38,873 nt of DNA from Opitutia bacterium (GCA_947474365.1 CANJIU010000093.1:1-38873); one strand, 5' to 3'; positions 1-9,700 are shown, counted from the first letter of the stretch. Numbers and translations are program-made. The notes: generated by a model not told the origin, from the letters alone.

Positions 1-430
1 ACATCGGCAGTTGAATTTGCGGCATCCCTCTTCAGTGCCACGTCCGGTCCCGGCCTTCAATCCCGGCCATACCAAACTCACGTTCCGGTCTCTTTTTCGT
101 TCCACTCTCCACCACTCCACTTCACGTGCAGGTCAGGAGGTCTGAGCCTAGCCGATTTTCCGCCCGGGGGTTCATTGGGAAAAACCCAAGCCTGACTTGG
201 GTTTTTCCCAACTTGACAAACCACTCGACCGCCTCCGTCACGCCGTCTCAGGAGGGCAATTCCGCTGCGGTCCCAGAGCTGGATACCGAGCCCAACACCC
301 TCGTGAGGCGAGCAAGCCAGGCGGTGAACATCGTTTTCCGTTCAGGCGGCACATGCCGCACCGAGGGATACGCGGCTCTCCACTCGCAGCCCTCAGCTCT
401 CAACCCGCTTCCAACGTATTCATCCTGATC
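1..430. other. Intergenic region before the LysR gene
   Basis: I see no convincing gene in these 430 bases. Short open frames exist on the plus strand but have no recognisable domain or signal peptide and overlap the 3' end of the LysR gene. The only clear structure is the perfect inverted repeat at 175-211, described separately. Bases 1-170 are CT-rich on the plus strand and may belong to the flank of a gene outside the window. Bases 212-430 show no strong hairpin or riboswitch that I can recognise. Confidence 0.6.
175..211. terminator. Perfect 16-bp inverted repeat, bidirectional terminator-like
   Basis: Bases 175-190 and 196-211 are exact reverse complements separated by the 5-base loop CCTGA. 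The core has an A-run, a short GC stem and a T-run, which is the arrangement of a bidirectional intrinsic terminator. It lies about 220 bases beyond the stop codon of the minus-strand LysR gene. Each arm is itself a smaller palindrome of the form TTGGG-N5-CCCAA, so an operator function is an alternative. Termination is inferred from structure only. Confidence 0.65.
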
Positions 431-1321
431 CTACGCCGCGCGCTGCAACTCGCTCGCCACCTTTCGCAGCAGCTTCACCGCCGTCACGTGCAACGGGGTC
501 GCTTCGCCCGGCCAGAAGGCCGCGAGTGGCAACGGCGTGAAATTCGGCAACGGCAGCACCCGCAGGCCGCGGCGCCGCACGAGGTTCGGCACGTTCACCG
601 TCACGCCAAAGCCGTCGCCGTCCGCCACATGCTGGGTCACGCACAGCGCCGAGCCCACCCGGCGGCGGTTGGTCCAGGTTACCTTCAGGCCACGCAGCCC
701 GGCGTCGAAATTGCGCGTCACGGTGTCGGCCGCGGCAGACACATACAGCACGTCCGTCACGTGTTCCCGCGCCCACAGTTCCGCCGCCGAACGCACCGGC
801 GAGGTCTCCGGACAAATCAGGACAAGCGGCAACTGAATCAACGGAGCCCGGGAAAACCCGTTCCACTCCGCATGGTCCGGCGCAATCGCCAGGTTGACCT
901 CGTCGTCGCGCAACATCCGCCGGAGGTGCGCCTCCCCGCCGCTTTCGGTCGAGCAGTGGGCGTCGGGGTGCTGACGTTCCAACTCGCGGGTGATGCCCGG
1001 CAGGTAGTGCTGGGTCACGACCTCGGCTGCCACGAATTGCAATACGGGCCGCACGTCCGCCGCAATTTCCGCCAACGCCGCGTCACGCTGCTCGCGTCCC
1101 CGCTCAAGCGCCTCATACAGCCGGCGGCCATGCCGGGTGAGACGAAACCCCTCACGGTCGCGCTCATAGAGCCGCGTGCCGAGAAGGGCGGAGAGGTCCG
1201 AGAGATGCTTGCTGAGCGTGGAAAGATCGTGGCCACACGCGCGAGCCGCGTCCGCCATGCTCTCGTGACGCGCCACTTCACAAAACGCCTCCAGTTGCCG
1301 CGGGGTAGGGGTCGGCTTCAT
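431..1321 (-). CDS. LysR-family transcriptional regulator
   Basis: This is a 296-residue protein of the usual LysR length. The N-terminal winged helix-turn-helix spans about residues 7-66: the segment PTPRQLEAFCEVARHESMA opens it, and DLSTLSKHLSDLSALLG forms the recognition region, followed by RLYERDREGFRLTRHGR. The remaining 200 or so residues form the effector-binding domain. I chose the ATG at 1321 because the domain begins six residues later; the frame stays open upstream to 1408 but that extension has no family-like sequence. It is divergent from the ThuA-like gene across a 274-base gap, the usual layout for a LysR regulator acting on its neighbour and itself. The ligand cannot be predicted. 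No Shine-Dalgarno motif is visible; the start is preceded by GGCACC. Confidence 0.9.
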   Translation of the reverse strand: MKPTPTPRQLEAFCEVARHESMADAARACGHDLSTLSKHLSDLSALLGTRLYERDREGFRLTRHGRRLYEALERGREQRDAALAEIAADVRPVLQFVAAEVVTQHYLPGITRELERQHPDAHCSTESGGEAHLRRMLRDDEVNLAIAPDHAEWNGFSRAPLIQLPLVLICPETSPVRSAAELWAREHVTDVLYVSAAADTVTRNFDAGLRGLKVTWTNRRRVGSALCVTQHVADGDGFGVTVNVPNLVRRRGLRVLPLPNFTPLPLAAFWPGEATPLHVTAVKLLRKVASELQRAA

Positions 1322-1595
1322 GGTGCCAAAACCTACGGCTGGAACGCGTCGCGAAAAGCCAAAAACGGCGGAGCCCAACACTCGTGGTTCGCCCGGAGTA
1401 GTGACCACATTTAGCCCGGGCGCATCCCATCGTGCCCGACTCAGTGATGAAGAGCGTCAAAACGCGATGGGCGATTTCCGGCGGCGGCCTCCTCCTGCCC
1501 TTGTCGCCGTGTCCATTTGTATCCATCCTTGGTTTCCTGGTGCATGGTTGCGCCAAGAGCTTCGGGGCGTCAGTTTAAGCCTCTTGCCCCCTCCA
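1322..1595. promoter_or_regulatory. Divergent intergenic region between LysR and ThuA-like genes
   Basis: The 274-base region separates two genes read away from each other, so it should hold both promoters and any LysR operator. I could not pick a reliable T-N11-A site or -35/-10 pair by eye. It also contains a short stretch at about 1505-1540 that looks like a decayed dispersed repeat (listed separately). Confidence 0.4.
1505..1540 (-). repeat. Possible decayed dispersed repeat of the 'GGATGGATACAAATGGACAC' type
   Basis: Read on the minus strand this stretch contains GGATGGATACAAATGGACAC. It resembles AT-richer dispersed repeats built on units like GAATGGACAC that I recall from verrucomicrobial and planctomycete intergenic regions, which produce spurious peptides such as MDTNGHG. 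Only about one unit is present, so this is a weak call based on memory of the pattern. Confidence 0.3.
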
Positions 1596-2516
1596 ATGAA
1601 GTCGCTCTTCGCACTCGTAACCTTCGCGCTTTTCACCCTGACCACCGCCGCCGCCGCGCCGATCCGCGTGCTCATCGTCTACGGGTTCAGCAATCACCAC
1701 TGGGCCCTCACGACCGCGCTCATCCGCGGCATCATCGAACCCACCCAACTCTTCGACGTCGCCGTCTCCACCGCGCCGCCCAAGAAGGACTCGCCCGGCT
1801 GGGACACGTGGCGCCCGAGGCTCGGCGACTACGATGTCGTCATCCAAAACTGCAACGATATCAACGGCGGCCCCTCCTGGCCGCGCGAGGTGCAGGCTGC
1901 GTTTGAGGACTTCGTCACGCGCGGCGGGGGCGTCTACGTCTGGCACTCGGGCAACAATGCCTTCCCCTCGTGGCCCGCCTACAACGACATGATCGGCCTC
2001 GGCTGGCGCAAAAAGGAATTCGGCGTCGCGATCTCCGTCGACGAACGTGAACAACTCGTGCGCATCCCCGCGGGCGAGGGCCGCGACACCGGGCACGGCG
2101 CGCGCCTCGACACCGTGATCAAGCGTCTCGGCGACCACCCCATCCACGCCGGCCTCCCGCGCCAATGGCTCACTCCGGACATCGAGGTCTATTTCTACGC
2201 GCGCGGTCCCGCGAAAAACCTCGAGGTGCTCTCCTATGGCTTCGATCCACGCACGGAGATGAACTGGCCGCTGGAATGGGTCGTCTCCTACGGCAAGGGG
2301 CGCGTCTACACCTCGACGTTTGGCCACGTCTGGAAGGACGACACCCAACCCGCCCGCATGCGTTGCGCCGGGGTGCAGACCATCGTCGTGCGGGCGCTCG
2401 AATGGCTCGCGCGACGCGACATCACCACGCCGGTCCCGGCGGATTTCCCCACGGCCACCGCGATCTCGGTGCGCAGTGAAATTCCGCTGCGCGCCGCGCC
2501 GCGCAACATGCCGTGA
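1596..2516 (+). CDS. Secreted ThuA-like domain protein
   Basis: The product has 306 residues. Residues 1-20 (MKSLFALVTFALFTLTTAAA) form a signal peptide, so I place the start at 1596 although the frame is open upstream. The mature part begins with IRVLIVYGFSNHHW and has a ThuA/type 1 glutamine amidotransferase-like fold: a LGDYDVVIQN strand, then FEDFVTRGGGVYVWHSGNNAF, which matches the family's 'G-G-G-hydrophobic-H-x' turn. The C-terminal half carries DIEVYFYARG and YTSTFGHVW, also typical. ThuA-like proteins are linked to sugar metabolism and are very abundant in Verrucomicrobiota and Planctomycetota, but their reaction is not firmly known. The divergent LysR gene is a candidate regulator. 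The catalytic Cys of true amidotransferases is not evident at the expected turn. Confidence 0.85.
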   Translation: MKSLFALVTFALFTLTTAAAAPIRVLIVYGFSNHHWALTTALIRGIIEPTQLFDVAVSTAPPKKDSPGWDTWRPRLGDYDVVIQNCNDINGGPSWPREVQAAFEDFVTRGGGVYVWHSGNNAFPSWPAYNDMIGLGWRKKEFGVAISVDEREQLVRIPAGEGRDTGHGARLDTVIKRLGDHPIHAGLPRQWLTPDIEVYFYARGPAKNLEVLSYGFDPRTEMNWPLEWVVSYGKGRVYTSTFGHVWKDDTQPARMRCAGVQTIVVRALEWLARRDITTPVPADFPTATAISVRSEIPLRAAPRNMP

Positions 2517-2558
2517 GGGAGGACGCCTCCGGCTTCTTGAAGCTTTCGGCCCGCACCC

Positions 2559-3725
2559 TTACGGCAGCCGCACCGTACGCGATGCGCCCCAGGCCACGGG
2601 CGTCGTATCCGTGTCCTCGCGACCGAGCGCGTTCCACCGGCATTCGCGCGACGTCAGGCGTTTCGCCGCGGTGTCGTACGTCACGACCTGAAAGGACAGC
2701 TTGGTCTCGTCCTTGCCCGAGTCCTTCCCCTTGATCGGTGAATCGACCCGGAACACCGGGAGCACAAGGTCGCCATCGGGTCCCTTCCACGTATAGAACT
2801 CGTTCCAATTCGCGTTGCCGTGGAAATAGGCGGCGATGTTGGGGTGCGTCTTCAGAAATGCCGCCAGCGCCCGCTGCTCGACCGTGGTCTCCACGTCGAC
2901 CGTCGTCCCGGACGCGCAGATCTCATCGACGACGTTCTCAAATTTATCGTGCTTGTTGATATCGCGCTTCCCGTTGGGATTCGTCAGGTGCTTGGCCTCG
3001 ATGTCCGGCTGGTCGTGACAAAAGAGAAACACCGGCGTCGTGGCAGGGACGTTTTTCAAATCGCGCTCGATCCAGGCACGAGCGGCACGGTCGGGCCAAA
3101 TCGTGAGAAACACGCAATGCGCGCCACCGATATTCTTGGAAAACTGGACTTTGTCCGTCGCGTAGCGGTAGGTGTCCTTGGTCCGCGGCTTGGTCGGCAG
3201 CATCATCCGATTGAAGATCTCAGCCATCGCGGTCGCGTCGGTCTCCGGCAGGAGCTTGCTCGGCGAGCCGATCGCGTTGGAGACATCGTGATTGCCCGGC
3301 AAGAGGAACAGCGGCGCGGAGCGACCCGACGCATCCTTCAACGTCAAAGGCTTGAGAAAGCCCTCGGCGAACTGACCCCAGGAGACAGCCGCGCTTTGGA
3401 CGTGGATCGGATAGAGTTCCTGCCGGTTGGAAATATCCCCGGTGACCACGATGAAATCGACCGGCCCCACCGCCTCACCGCTTCGGAGGCCATCGTCTTT
3501 GGGCAGAATCGCGGCGGGCAGCCCATTGATTTTCCGCACCATCGCGGCGTTGACGACACGAGATTCCACGTTGGCCGCCCCACGGAAATTGCCGCGGTTG
3601 ATGCCGTAATGGACATCCGATGCGAAGACAAAGGTGACCGGCGCACTCGCGACCGGCGCGACGAGCAGCACAAAGAGACCAAAGGCCAGCCCGATCCGGC
3701 GGCAAAGATGCGACGTGATTTCCAT
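2559..3725 (-). CDS. Secreted metallophosphoesterase (calcineurin-like)
   Basis: The protein has 388 residues when started at the ATG at 3725, which gives a signal peptide (residues 1-28, IGLAFGLFVLLVAPVASA core). The dinuclear metal-site motifs occur in order: SDVH with D37 and H39, GD at 96-97 followed by N100, GNHD at 144-147, then FLFCHD and YFHGNANW near the C-terminus. This is the calcineurin-like phosphoesterase fold (PF00149). It probably hydrolyses a phosphate ester outside the cytoplasm; the substrate is unknown. The open frame upstream of 3725 reads straight through an intergenic palindromic repeat and should not be annotated as protein. The gene is convergent with the ThuA-like gene, with 42 bases between stops. 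Confidence 0.88.
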   Translation of the reverse strand: MEITSHLCRRIGLAFGLFVLLVAPVASAPVTFVFASDVHYGINRGNFRGAANVESRVVNAAMVRKINGLPAAILPKDDGLRSGEAVGPVDFIVVTGDISNRQELYPIHVQSAAVSWGQFAEGFLKPLTLKDASGRSAPLFLLPGNHDVSNAIGSPSKLLPETDATAMAEIFNRMMLPTKPRTKDTYRYATDKVQFSKNIGGAHCVFLTIWPDRAARAWIERDLKNVPATTPVFLFCHDQPDIEAKHLTNPNGKRDINKHDKFENVVDEICASGTTVDVETTVEQRALAAFLKTHPNIAAYFHGNANWNEFYTWKGPDGDLVLPVFRVDSPIKGKDSGKDETKLSFQVVTYDTAAKRLTSRECRWNALGREDTDTTPVAWGASRTVRLP

Positions 3726-4035
3726 GGCGCGAGATTTTCGGCGGCCGCTTCCGTGACGAGCGAAATCCACCGCCTCCCTCCGCGCTGGGATATTTCGCGA
3801 TTGTCGGCTGCCCGTAACAGCGAGCGCCAGCGAGTGGACCGGGGAAACGCGACCTGACTTCCACTCGCTGGCGCTCGCGGCTACGAGACGGTTCGTGGCT
3901 GACGACATACTCACTGTCAGTCGACTGATGCGCCACTCCGCGGGTTTCCGGCCTTATTCGGTGCTAGCGTCGCGACGCGTTCTCTCTACATTCGCCGACA
4001 TCACCCTCAAGCTGTCCGACGGATCTCAAATCATC
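3726..4035. other. Divergent intergenic region carrying a palindromic repeat
   Basis: The 310-base gap lies between the starts of the metallophosphoesterase (minus) and the small secreted protein (plus). It holds the 25-base-arm inverted repeat at 3814-3884. Open frames on both strands run through the region, but they encode repeat-derived or low-quality peptide with no domain. No other structure is apparent. Confidence 0.5.
3814..3884. repeat. REP-like intergenic inverted repeat, 25-bp arms
   Basis: The left arm is 3814-3838 and the right arm 3860-3884, with a 21-base spacer. The arms match at 23 of 25 positions; the core of each is GAGCGCCAGCGAGTGGA or its complement. The structure would form a long cruciform or RNA hairpin. 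Read as protein it gives AASASEWKSG, a peptide I recall as a recurring false N-terminal extension in Opitutaceae annotations. That fits a genome-wide dispersed palindrome (REP/BIME-like). Copy number cannot be judged from this window, where I found only this one copy. Confidence 0.7.
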
Positions 4036-4554
4036 GTGAGCCTTTTGTACCGAGCCGCGTTTTTTTCCACTTTAGGCATCGCCGTCGGGGTCGCCGGCGT
4101 ACGCGCACAGACTCCCGCGCCCGTCACGGTGGTCACCGCTCCGGCGCCTTCGCCCACCGTTGCTCCGGCACCGGCTCCGGCCGCGGACTCGCCCGCCGTC
4201 GCGACACCCGCACCCGCGCGGGCGCAGTTGAGCCAGATGGTCTACGCCCGGCAATTGCCCAGCGCGGCGGAACTCACGACCGCGGCGACCGCGCAAGGGT
4301 TCAGCGTGGAGCGCATCACGCAGACTGCCACCGAAGTCGTCGCCACGTATCGCAACACCGCCGGCCAACTCACCGTCGTGGCCTACCGGGTCATGCCGCC
4401 GAACGCAGCGTCCGCTCCGGCACCGGCGATGTATGAGACCTCACCGCGGGTCGTCTACTATGACTATCCGGACTATTATTACCCGCGGAGTTTCGTGGGA
4501 GTTGGGTTCGGCCGCCATGGTTTTCGCGGCGGGCACTTCCGTCACCGGCGGTAA
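4036..4554 (+). CDS. Small secreted protein, Pro/Ala-rich N-terminus and Tyr-rich, His/Arg-rich tail
   Basis: I do not recognise a family. I place the start at the GTG at 4036, giving 172 residues and a clean signal peptide (SLLYRAAFFSTLGIAVGVAG core, cleavage near VRA-Q). An ATG in frame at 3895 would add 47 residues in front of the signal peptide, which is unlikely. After the signal comes a Pro/Ala-rich linker (TPAP, PAPSPTVAPAPAPA), then a compact segment of about 65 residues (QMVYARQLPSAAELTTAATA to QLTVVAYRVMPP). The tail has the Tyr cluster VVYYDYPDYYYP and ends in GRHGFRGGHFRHRR. The composition suggests an envelope protein; no function can be assigned. It is convergent with the SASA esterase, with only 7 bases between stops. 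Confidence 0.6.
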   Translation: MSLLYRAAFFSTLGIAVGVAGVRAQTPAPVTVVTAPAPSPTVAPAPAPAADSPAVATPAPARAQLSQMVYARQLPSAAELTTAATAQGFSVERITQTATEVVATYRNTAGQLTVVAYRVMPPNAASAPAPAMYETSPRVVYYDYPDYYYPRSFVGVGFGRHGFRGGHFRHRR

Positions 4555-4561
4555 ATCGCCG

Positions 4562-5449
4562 TCATTTCGCGGCGAAGTCCTTGATGAACGCCTGCGCCGC
4601 CAGGATTCCGATTCGTTTCTGTCCTTCGTAATTGTAGTGACCGACCTCGTGCTTCGGGAAGAAATTCGGTGACACCGGATCCTTGCCCTGCGGAACGACC
4701 GAGACGCGGGGAAGGAGTTTCGCGGTCGCATTCATGCCCGCCACGACTTTATCCGATCCGACTTCGACCATGACGAACGGCAAGTCCGCCACGCCGGTTT
4801 CACGCCGAATCCGCGTGATGAGGTTCTGCAGATTTTGGCCGTACGCCGCCGCCGGCTCCGCCCCTACTTTTGCCTCATTGCCGTCGGCCTCGCCCTGCAC
4901 CCAGAGCATGCCGCAAAACTCGTAGTCTCCGGGGGCGCGCCCCACCAGAACTTCGCGGACATAGGCGAGCAGATCGTTGAACAGGGGCTCGGCACCGGCC
5001 TCGCCCATCTTCGTGGCTTTTTCCTGCGTCCAGTCTGGATTCCAGCGACCGTAAAGCGAAGTGGCGCCGACGGCGCGTTTGATCAGCAGGATGTCGTCGT
5101 TGGGCCAGGCCTCGGCGAGGCCAAGTCCGAAAAACAGTTCCGGCCCGAACGTGAAATCCACGCCGAACCGCTTTTTGTTTCCCGCCGATGCCGCCGTCAC
5201 ATTGAGCGGCACCACGGGTTGCCGGTTTTCCGCCAGGCGAACGTGTGGTTGGGCGAGCATCAGCCGCTTCCGGTCCTCCGCTGTCAATTTCGTTCCGTCG
5301 CCCTTCCCTTCCATGTTGGACTGCCCGGCGAGCAGGAAGACCTTGAGCTTGCGTCCCGCTGTCGTTGTCGGGGTGTCCGCGCCCAGGGACGTTTCAACAG
5401 CCAACATCAGGAGGCCAACCAACGCCAACAGGCGGAGCAGTGTTTTCAT
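4562..5449 (-). CDS. Sialate O-acetylesterase-like carbohydrate esterase (SASA domain)
   Basis: The product has 295 residues with a signal peptide at 1-23. The nucleophile motif AGQSNMEG lies at 41-48 with Ser44, typical of the SASA/CE6-type SGNH esterases (PF03629). Downstream are FGPELFFGLGLAE, a MLWVQGEADGN block (the conserved 'W-x-Q-G-E-x-D' element), and GHYNYEGQ at 270-277 with the catalytic His271. The residue three before that His is Glu268 where many relatives have Asp. It probably removes acetyl groups from plant or other polysaccharides in the periplasm or outside. The GGDEF gene ends 70 bases upstream on the same strand, so co-transcription is possible but there is no functional reason to expect it. 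Confidence 0.87.
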   Translation of the reverse strand: MKTLLRLLALVGLLMLAVETSLGADTPTTTAGRKLKVFLLAGQSNMEGKGDGTKLTAEDRKRLMLAQPHVRLAENRQPVVPLNVTAASAGNKKRFGVDFTFGPELFFGLGLAEAWPNDDILLIKRAVGATSLYGRWNPDWTQEKATKMGEAGAEPLFNDLLAYVREVLVGRAPGDYEFCGMLWVQGEADGNEAKVGAEPAAAYGQNLQNLITRIRRETGVADLPFVMVEVGSDKVVAGMNATAKLLPRVSVVPQGKDPVSPNFFPKHEVGHYNYEGQKRIGILAAQAFIKDFAAK

Positions 5450-5519
5450 TTTTTCGGCCGCGTGCGTCCTCGGTCATCCGATCGTTCTGGCATCACGTAC
5501 GCTCACGCGCACGAAACAA

Positions 5520-6437
5520 CTATCCCACCGATCGACCGGCGGTTGCCGCAGCGAGCTTCCGGCTCCGTTTGACCCGGTAAAGGTCGGCGTCAGCGGCGGC
5601 AATCAGGGCCTCGTGGTTTGTCGCGTCTTCCGGCCAGGTGGCGACGCCGGCGCTGATTCCGACTTCGAGGGTCAACTGTTTCGCTGCGACCTGGAGCGGA
5701 GTGGCGGCCGCCAGGGCACAGATGCGCGAGGCGACGTACTGCGCCCCCTTGCGATCGGTTTCGACGAGGATCAGCGCAAATTCGTCGCCCCCGAGCCGGG
5801 CGGCGCAATCCGACTGGCGAATTTGGGAGGCGAGCAGCCGCGCCACATGCCGCAACACCTCGTCGCCGACCGGATGTCCGTAGGTGTCATTGATCGGCTT
5901 GAACCGGTCGAGGTCGAGCGACACCAAGGCCAAGGGACGGCGGAACCGGACCGCACGTTCCCATTCCTCCTGCAAGCGGCGGTCGAACTCACGGCGATTC
6001 GGCAGCTGAGTCAGCTCATCCACGGCGGCGAGATCGCGCAGCTCATCGACGGCGGCCGACATCTTGAGCGCATACCACACGGCCCGTTCCAAGGAACGTG
6101 GGTTGAGCTCAATCTTGTTCATGAAATCCACCGCACCGCCGTCCATCGCCGCCAAGTCCGTCTCCTCGCCACTGTCGCCCGTCAGCATGATGATGGGCGT
6201 ATGGCATTGCTTGGTCTTCGCCTCCCGCAGCAACTCCAGTCCGTCGCGCGGCCCAAGGTGATAGTCCAGCAGGCAAAGCCCGTAGGTTCCCGTCAGCAGT
6301 TTTCGCAGTCCCTCCTCATACGTGGACGCATGCTCGACCAGCAAAGGGCCGCGGCGAAAGGCACCGACCATGAAGCCGATCAACTCCGCCATCGTGGCAT
6401 CATCATCGATCAGGAGAATCTTCTGCGGACTGGGCAT
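5520..6437 (-). CDS. Response regulator with diguanylate cyclase output (REC-GGDEF)
   Basis: The protein has 305 residues starting at the ATG at 6437; the receiver domain begins at once (QKILLIDDDATM). Receiver residues are present: acidic D11-D13, phospho-acceptor D58 in CLLDYHLG, T86 in MLTG and K108. A linker of about 25 residues leads to the GGDEF domain at about 130-295, with DELTQLPNRREFDRRL, the active site GGDEF at 216-220, and an intact RxxD inhibitory site (R207 to D210) five residues before it. It should make cyclic di-GMP when phosphorylated and be product-inhibited, like PleD- or WspR-type regulators. No histidine kinase lies nearby, so the partner is elsewhere. It is divergent from the first TonB receptor over 272 bases. 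An upstream open extension to 6539 has no domain. Confidence 0.93.
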   Translation of the reverse strand: MPSPQKILLIDDDATMAELIGFMVGAFRRGPLLVEHASTYEEGLRKLLTGTYGLCLLDYHLGPRDGLELLREAKTKQCHTPIIMLTGDSGEETDLAAMDGGAVDFMNKIELNPRSLERAVWYALKMSAAVDELRDLAAVDELTQLPNRREFDRRLQEEWERAVRFRRPLALVSLDLDRFKPINDTYGHPVGDEVLRHVARLLASQIRQSDCAARLGGDEFALILVETDRKGAQYVASRICALAAATPLQVAAKQLTLEVGISAGVATWPEDATNHEALIAAADADLYRVKRSRKLAAATAGRSVG

Positions 6438-6709
6438 CGCGGGGAGAGCGGGGTGATGGCGGCGTTTCGTGGAGGGTGCGGCGCCGACATTTTCCGGACG
6501 GCCGGTGCGGATACGAAACGCGTTTGCGGCGCGGCGCAAGAATGGAGCGAACGCGCCGGGGATTACCAGAATTGGAACGTACGGCCGTCATCGCCAGCAA
6601 CTCTGCAGGCTTGAGCCATGCAAGGGCGGTGAAGCATGCTGGGACAGAACCGGCAACTTCTGGCACGACACCTCCTTCTCTTTTCGAAATTCCTGCTCCG
6701 TTAAACACC

Positions 6710-9700
6710 ATGAACCCCTTCGTTCTGATCGCGCGCTTCCCTCGCGCCTTGCTCGTCCGCCTTTCGATCGCCGCCGCCGCCGCCGCGGCCGCGTTCGCCC
6801 AAACGCTGCCGCCCCCGACCAGGACCGCGGCCAAACCGGCCGAGGAGGCCATCGTGCTTTCGCCCTTTGAAGTGACAGCGGACACCGGGGACAAGTACGG
6901 CACGACGCAGAGCACGTCCGTCACGATGTTCCGCACCGACACCGACCGGCTTCCCGTCTCGGCTGATGTCCTGACGAGCCAGTTCATGAGTGACCTCGGG
7001 ATCCACGACATGGATCTGCTGATTTCCGGTCAGGCCGCGGGCGGCGGCTTCGGCTCCATTCAGAGCGGAGATGACGCGCTGCCGAAGCAACCAGGCGACC
7101 GCGTGGCCAACACCGAGTTCAAGCTGCGCGGCATCGGCGCGGGCGGCGTCCGGCGTGACGGTTTGATCTCGTCGAACAATTCCTCGTTCAACGACACCTT
7201 TGCGACCGAGGGGATTGAAATTCTCAAAGGCCCCAACGCGCTGCTCTATTCCGGTGCGGCCGGCGGCGGCATCATTTCCGCGGTTTCGAAACAGGCGCGG
7301 TTCGGCGCCAAGTTTGGGTCGATCTCCTTTCGCAACGACTCCTACAATTCGAAGCGCGGCGAGTTCGACTACGGCACGAGTTTTCGCACCGGCATGAAGT
7401 GGGTCCCGGAAGTCGCGCTCCGGACGAGCGTGATGCGGCAGCATCAAGAGCTGTACCGTGACGGCTTCGGCAATGACGCCGCGGGTCAATATGTGCAACT
7501 CGCCGCGCGGCTGCCCAGATCGACGCTCCGGGTCTCGTTCATGCACTCGGAGGCGCAGTTCTGGCAGGGCTGGACGCCGCAGCTGCAGTACGACAACACA
7601 CTCAACCAGAACAGCACGAGTCTCGGATTCAATCCCGCGTATCGGCCGTCGCTGGACATTCTGCAGAAGCACAAATTCCTCTCTGACGGCAGCTATCCCA
7701 CCCTCTCGATTCAACAACTCTGGGCGGATGGCGCGAGTCCCAAGGTGCTCGGCGACCGCCAGCTCACGTGGCGCAATCTCGATGCGGGATTCATTTCCGA
7801 CTACAACCACAACCCCCGGGACAATTACCTGATGGCCAAACTTGAAACCAAGTTGACCGACCATCTCACCGCGCTGGTGACCACGGCCTTCGATCGGAAT
7901 TCCGTCTACATGCAGTACACCCGCATGTCGAACGGCAACTTCTCCAACACGGTTCTCCTCCCCCCGGGGACCACGACGACCGGCACGAATGTGGGCAACG
8001 GGCTGACCGGCATGCTCAATCCGGTGCCGTTGACGGATTTTTCCCCCGCGGGAATCGCCGCGTATCAGCAATTCGTGACGGCGACCACGACCGACTGGAC
8101 GATTCAGTCGGCGCCCGACGAGTACTATCAGCAGCTGTTCCGCCGCCAGGCTTTTCGCGCCGCGCTCGGCGCGGAGTGGACCAATTTCAACAAGCGGCTG
8201 AAGCACCAACTCGTCGCCGGCTACGAGTGGTCGGCCCTGAAGGCGAACTACCGCTATTCCATCTTTGTGATGGCGGACTCGAACTGGAACCTCGTTTACG
8301 ATCCGGCCTGGGCGACCTATGGCGCCAACGTGCGCAATGCGGTGAAGCGCAACAGCGGCATGCTGCCGTACATGAACAAATGGTACACCGTCGGCTCTCA
8401 GCCGCTGAATCTGGCCCGCATCAATCCCCTCAAGGTCGGGCGCTTCACCGCACCCAACGGACAGAACTGGATGCTCATGCCGATCAACGGCGAGGGCACG
8501 TTCCCGAGCACGCCCGACAACCCCCACGGCATCAAGCTCGCCACCTCCAATGGCGGAAACAGCGACGGCGACGCGTACGCACGCATGACCGACGGCGCCT
8601 ACTTCGCCGCCCTGCAGACGGACTGGTTCAACGATCGGGCGCAGACGTTGCTCAGCCTGCGGCGCGACGCCTTCGGGATGCGCCGTTGGAATTACCAGTC
8701 TCCGGTCGACGCCACGCGCACTGATCATCTGACGGCCTACAGTGTCGGCGGAAACCTGCGCATCACCGACTACCTGCGTCCCTACGCCAACGTCGCGAAG
8801 TCGGCGACGCCGCCGAACGCCAACGCCAACTTCGGCCCGCTCGGCGAAGCCACTCCGGTGGAGAAAAGCAGCGGCATGGAGGCCGGTTTGAAGTTCAAGG
8901 CCCTGGGCAGCCGCATCGACGGCTCCATCGCCTACTACAGCGTGGAAACCCTCGGCAAGAACACGAGCGCCAACCTGACCGGCAGCATCAATCCCGGTGG
9001 GCTCAACGGTTCGGTCCCCTTGTCGGGCAACACCTGGGTGGGCGTCGACCAAACCTCCAAGGGCCTGGAGCTGATTCTGTCCGGCACCATCGCGCGCGGC
9101 TGGCGGACCGCGTTCCGGGCCTCAAGCCAGGACGGCCGGGTGCTGAACAGCCTGACGTATCCGCAATATTATAACGATCAGTTCAATGCCAACGCCGCCG
9201 GCCAGGTCACGTACCAGAATGGCACGCCGGTCTACGTGAATCCCGCGGCGACCACCCCCACGGCGGTTTCCCCGCAGACGGCCGGGGCGGTGCCGCTGAC
9301 CATCGCGATGATGAACGACCAGAAGAATTCCACCTATTACTGGGACCCTCAGCCGCAGAACGGCACCACGCAGAACGGCAATCTCTCCAACCTCCTCCGC
9401 GGCACGGCCGGCGGCTCGAACAACGCGACGTTCGGTACGCCGGTCAACGGGGCCATCGTCACCGGCGCCACCGGTCTGCCCGCCAGCGCACGGCAAATCG
9501 AGTGGGATGATCCCTACGGCAACGCCGCGAACGGCGTGTCCGCCGCCATCGCGGGCCGCTACACCATCGGTTATCCCAAATACAAACTGTCGCTCACCCA
9601 GACCTATGATTTCCAGTCGGGTCGCCTGAAGGGTTTTTCGATTGGCGGTCAGCTGAATGTCGATCTGCAGCAGCGCAACCGCTACATCACCTGGCCGACC

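Noticed and set aside
126..428. Plus-strand open frame of 100 codons near the window start
   Set aside because: It runs through the perfect hairpin at 175-211 and has no domain, signal peptide or ribosome binding site.
5061..6614. Plus-strand open frame of 517 codons
   Set aside because: It is antisense to the SASA esterase and REC-GGDEF genes, both of which have complete catalytic motifs.
6701..9052. Long minus-strand open frame of 783 codons
   Set aside because: It lies fully antisense to the TonB receptor, has Arg/Gly/Val-rich sequence with no domain, and is a shadow caused by high GC at third positions of the real gene.
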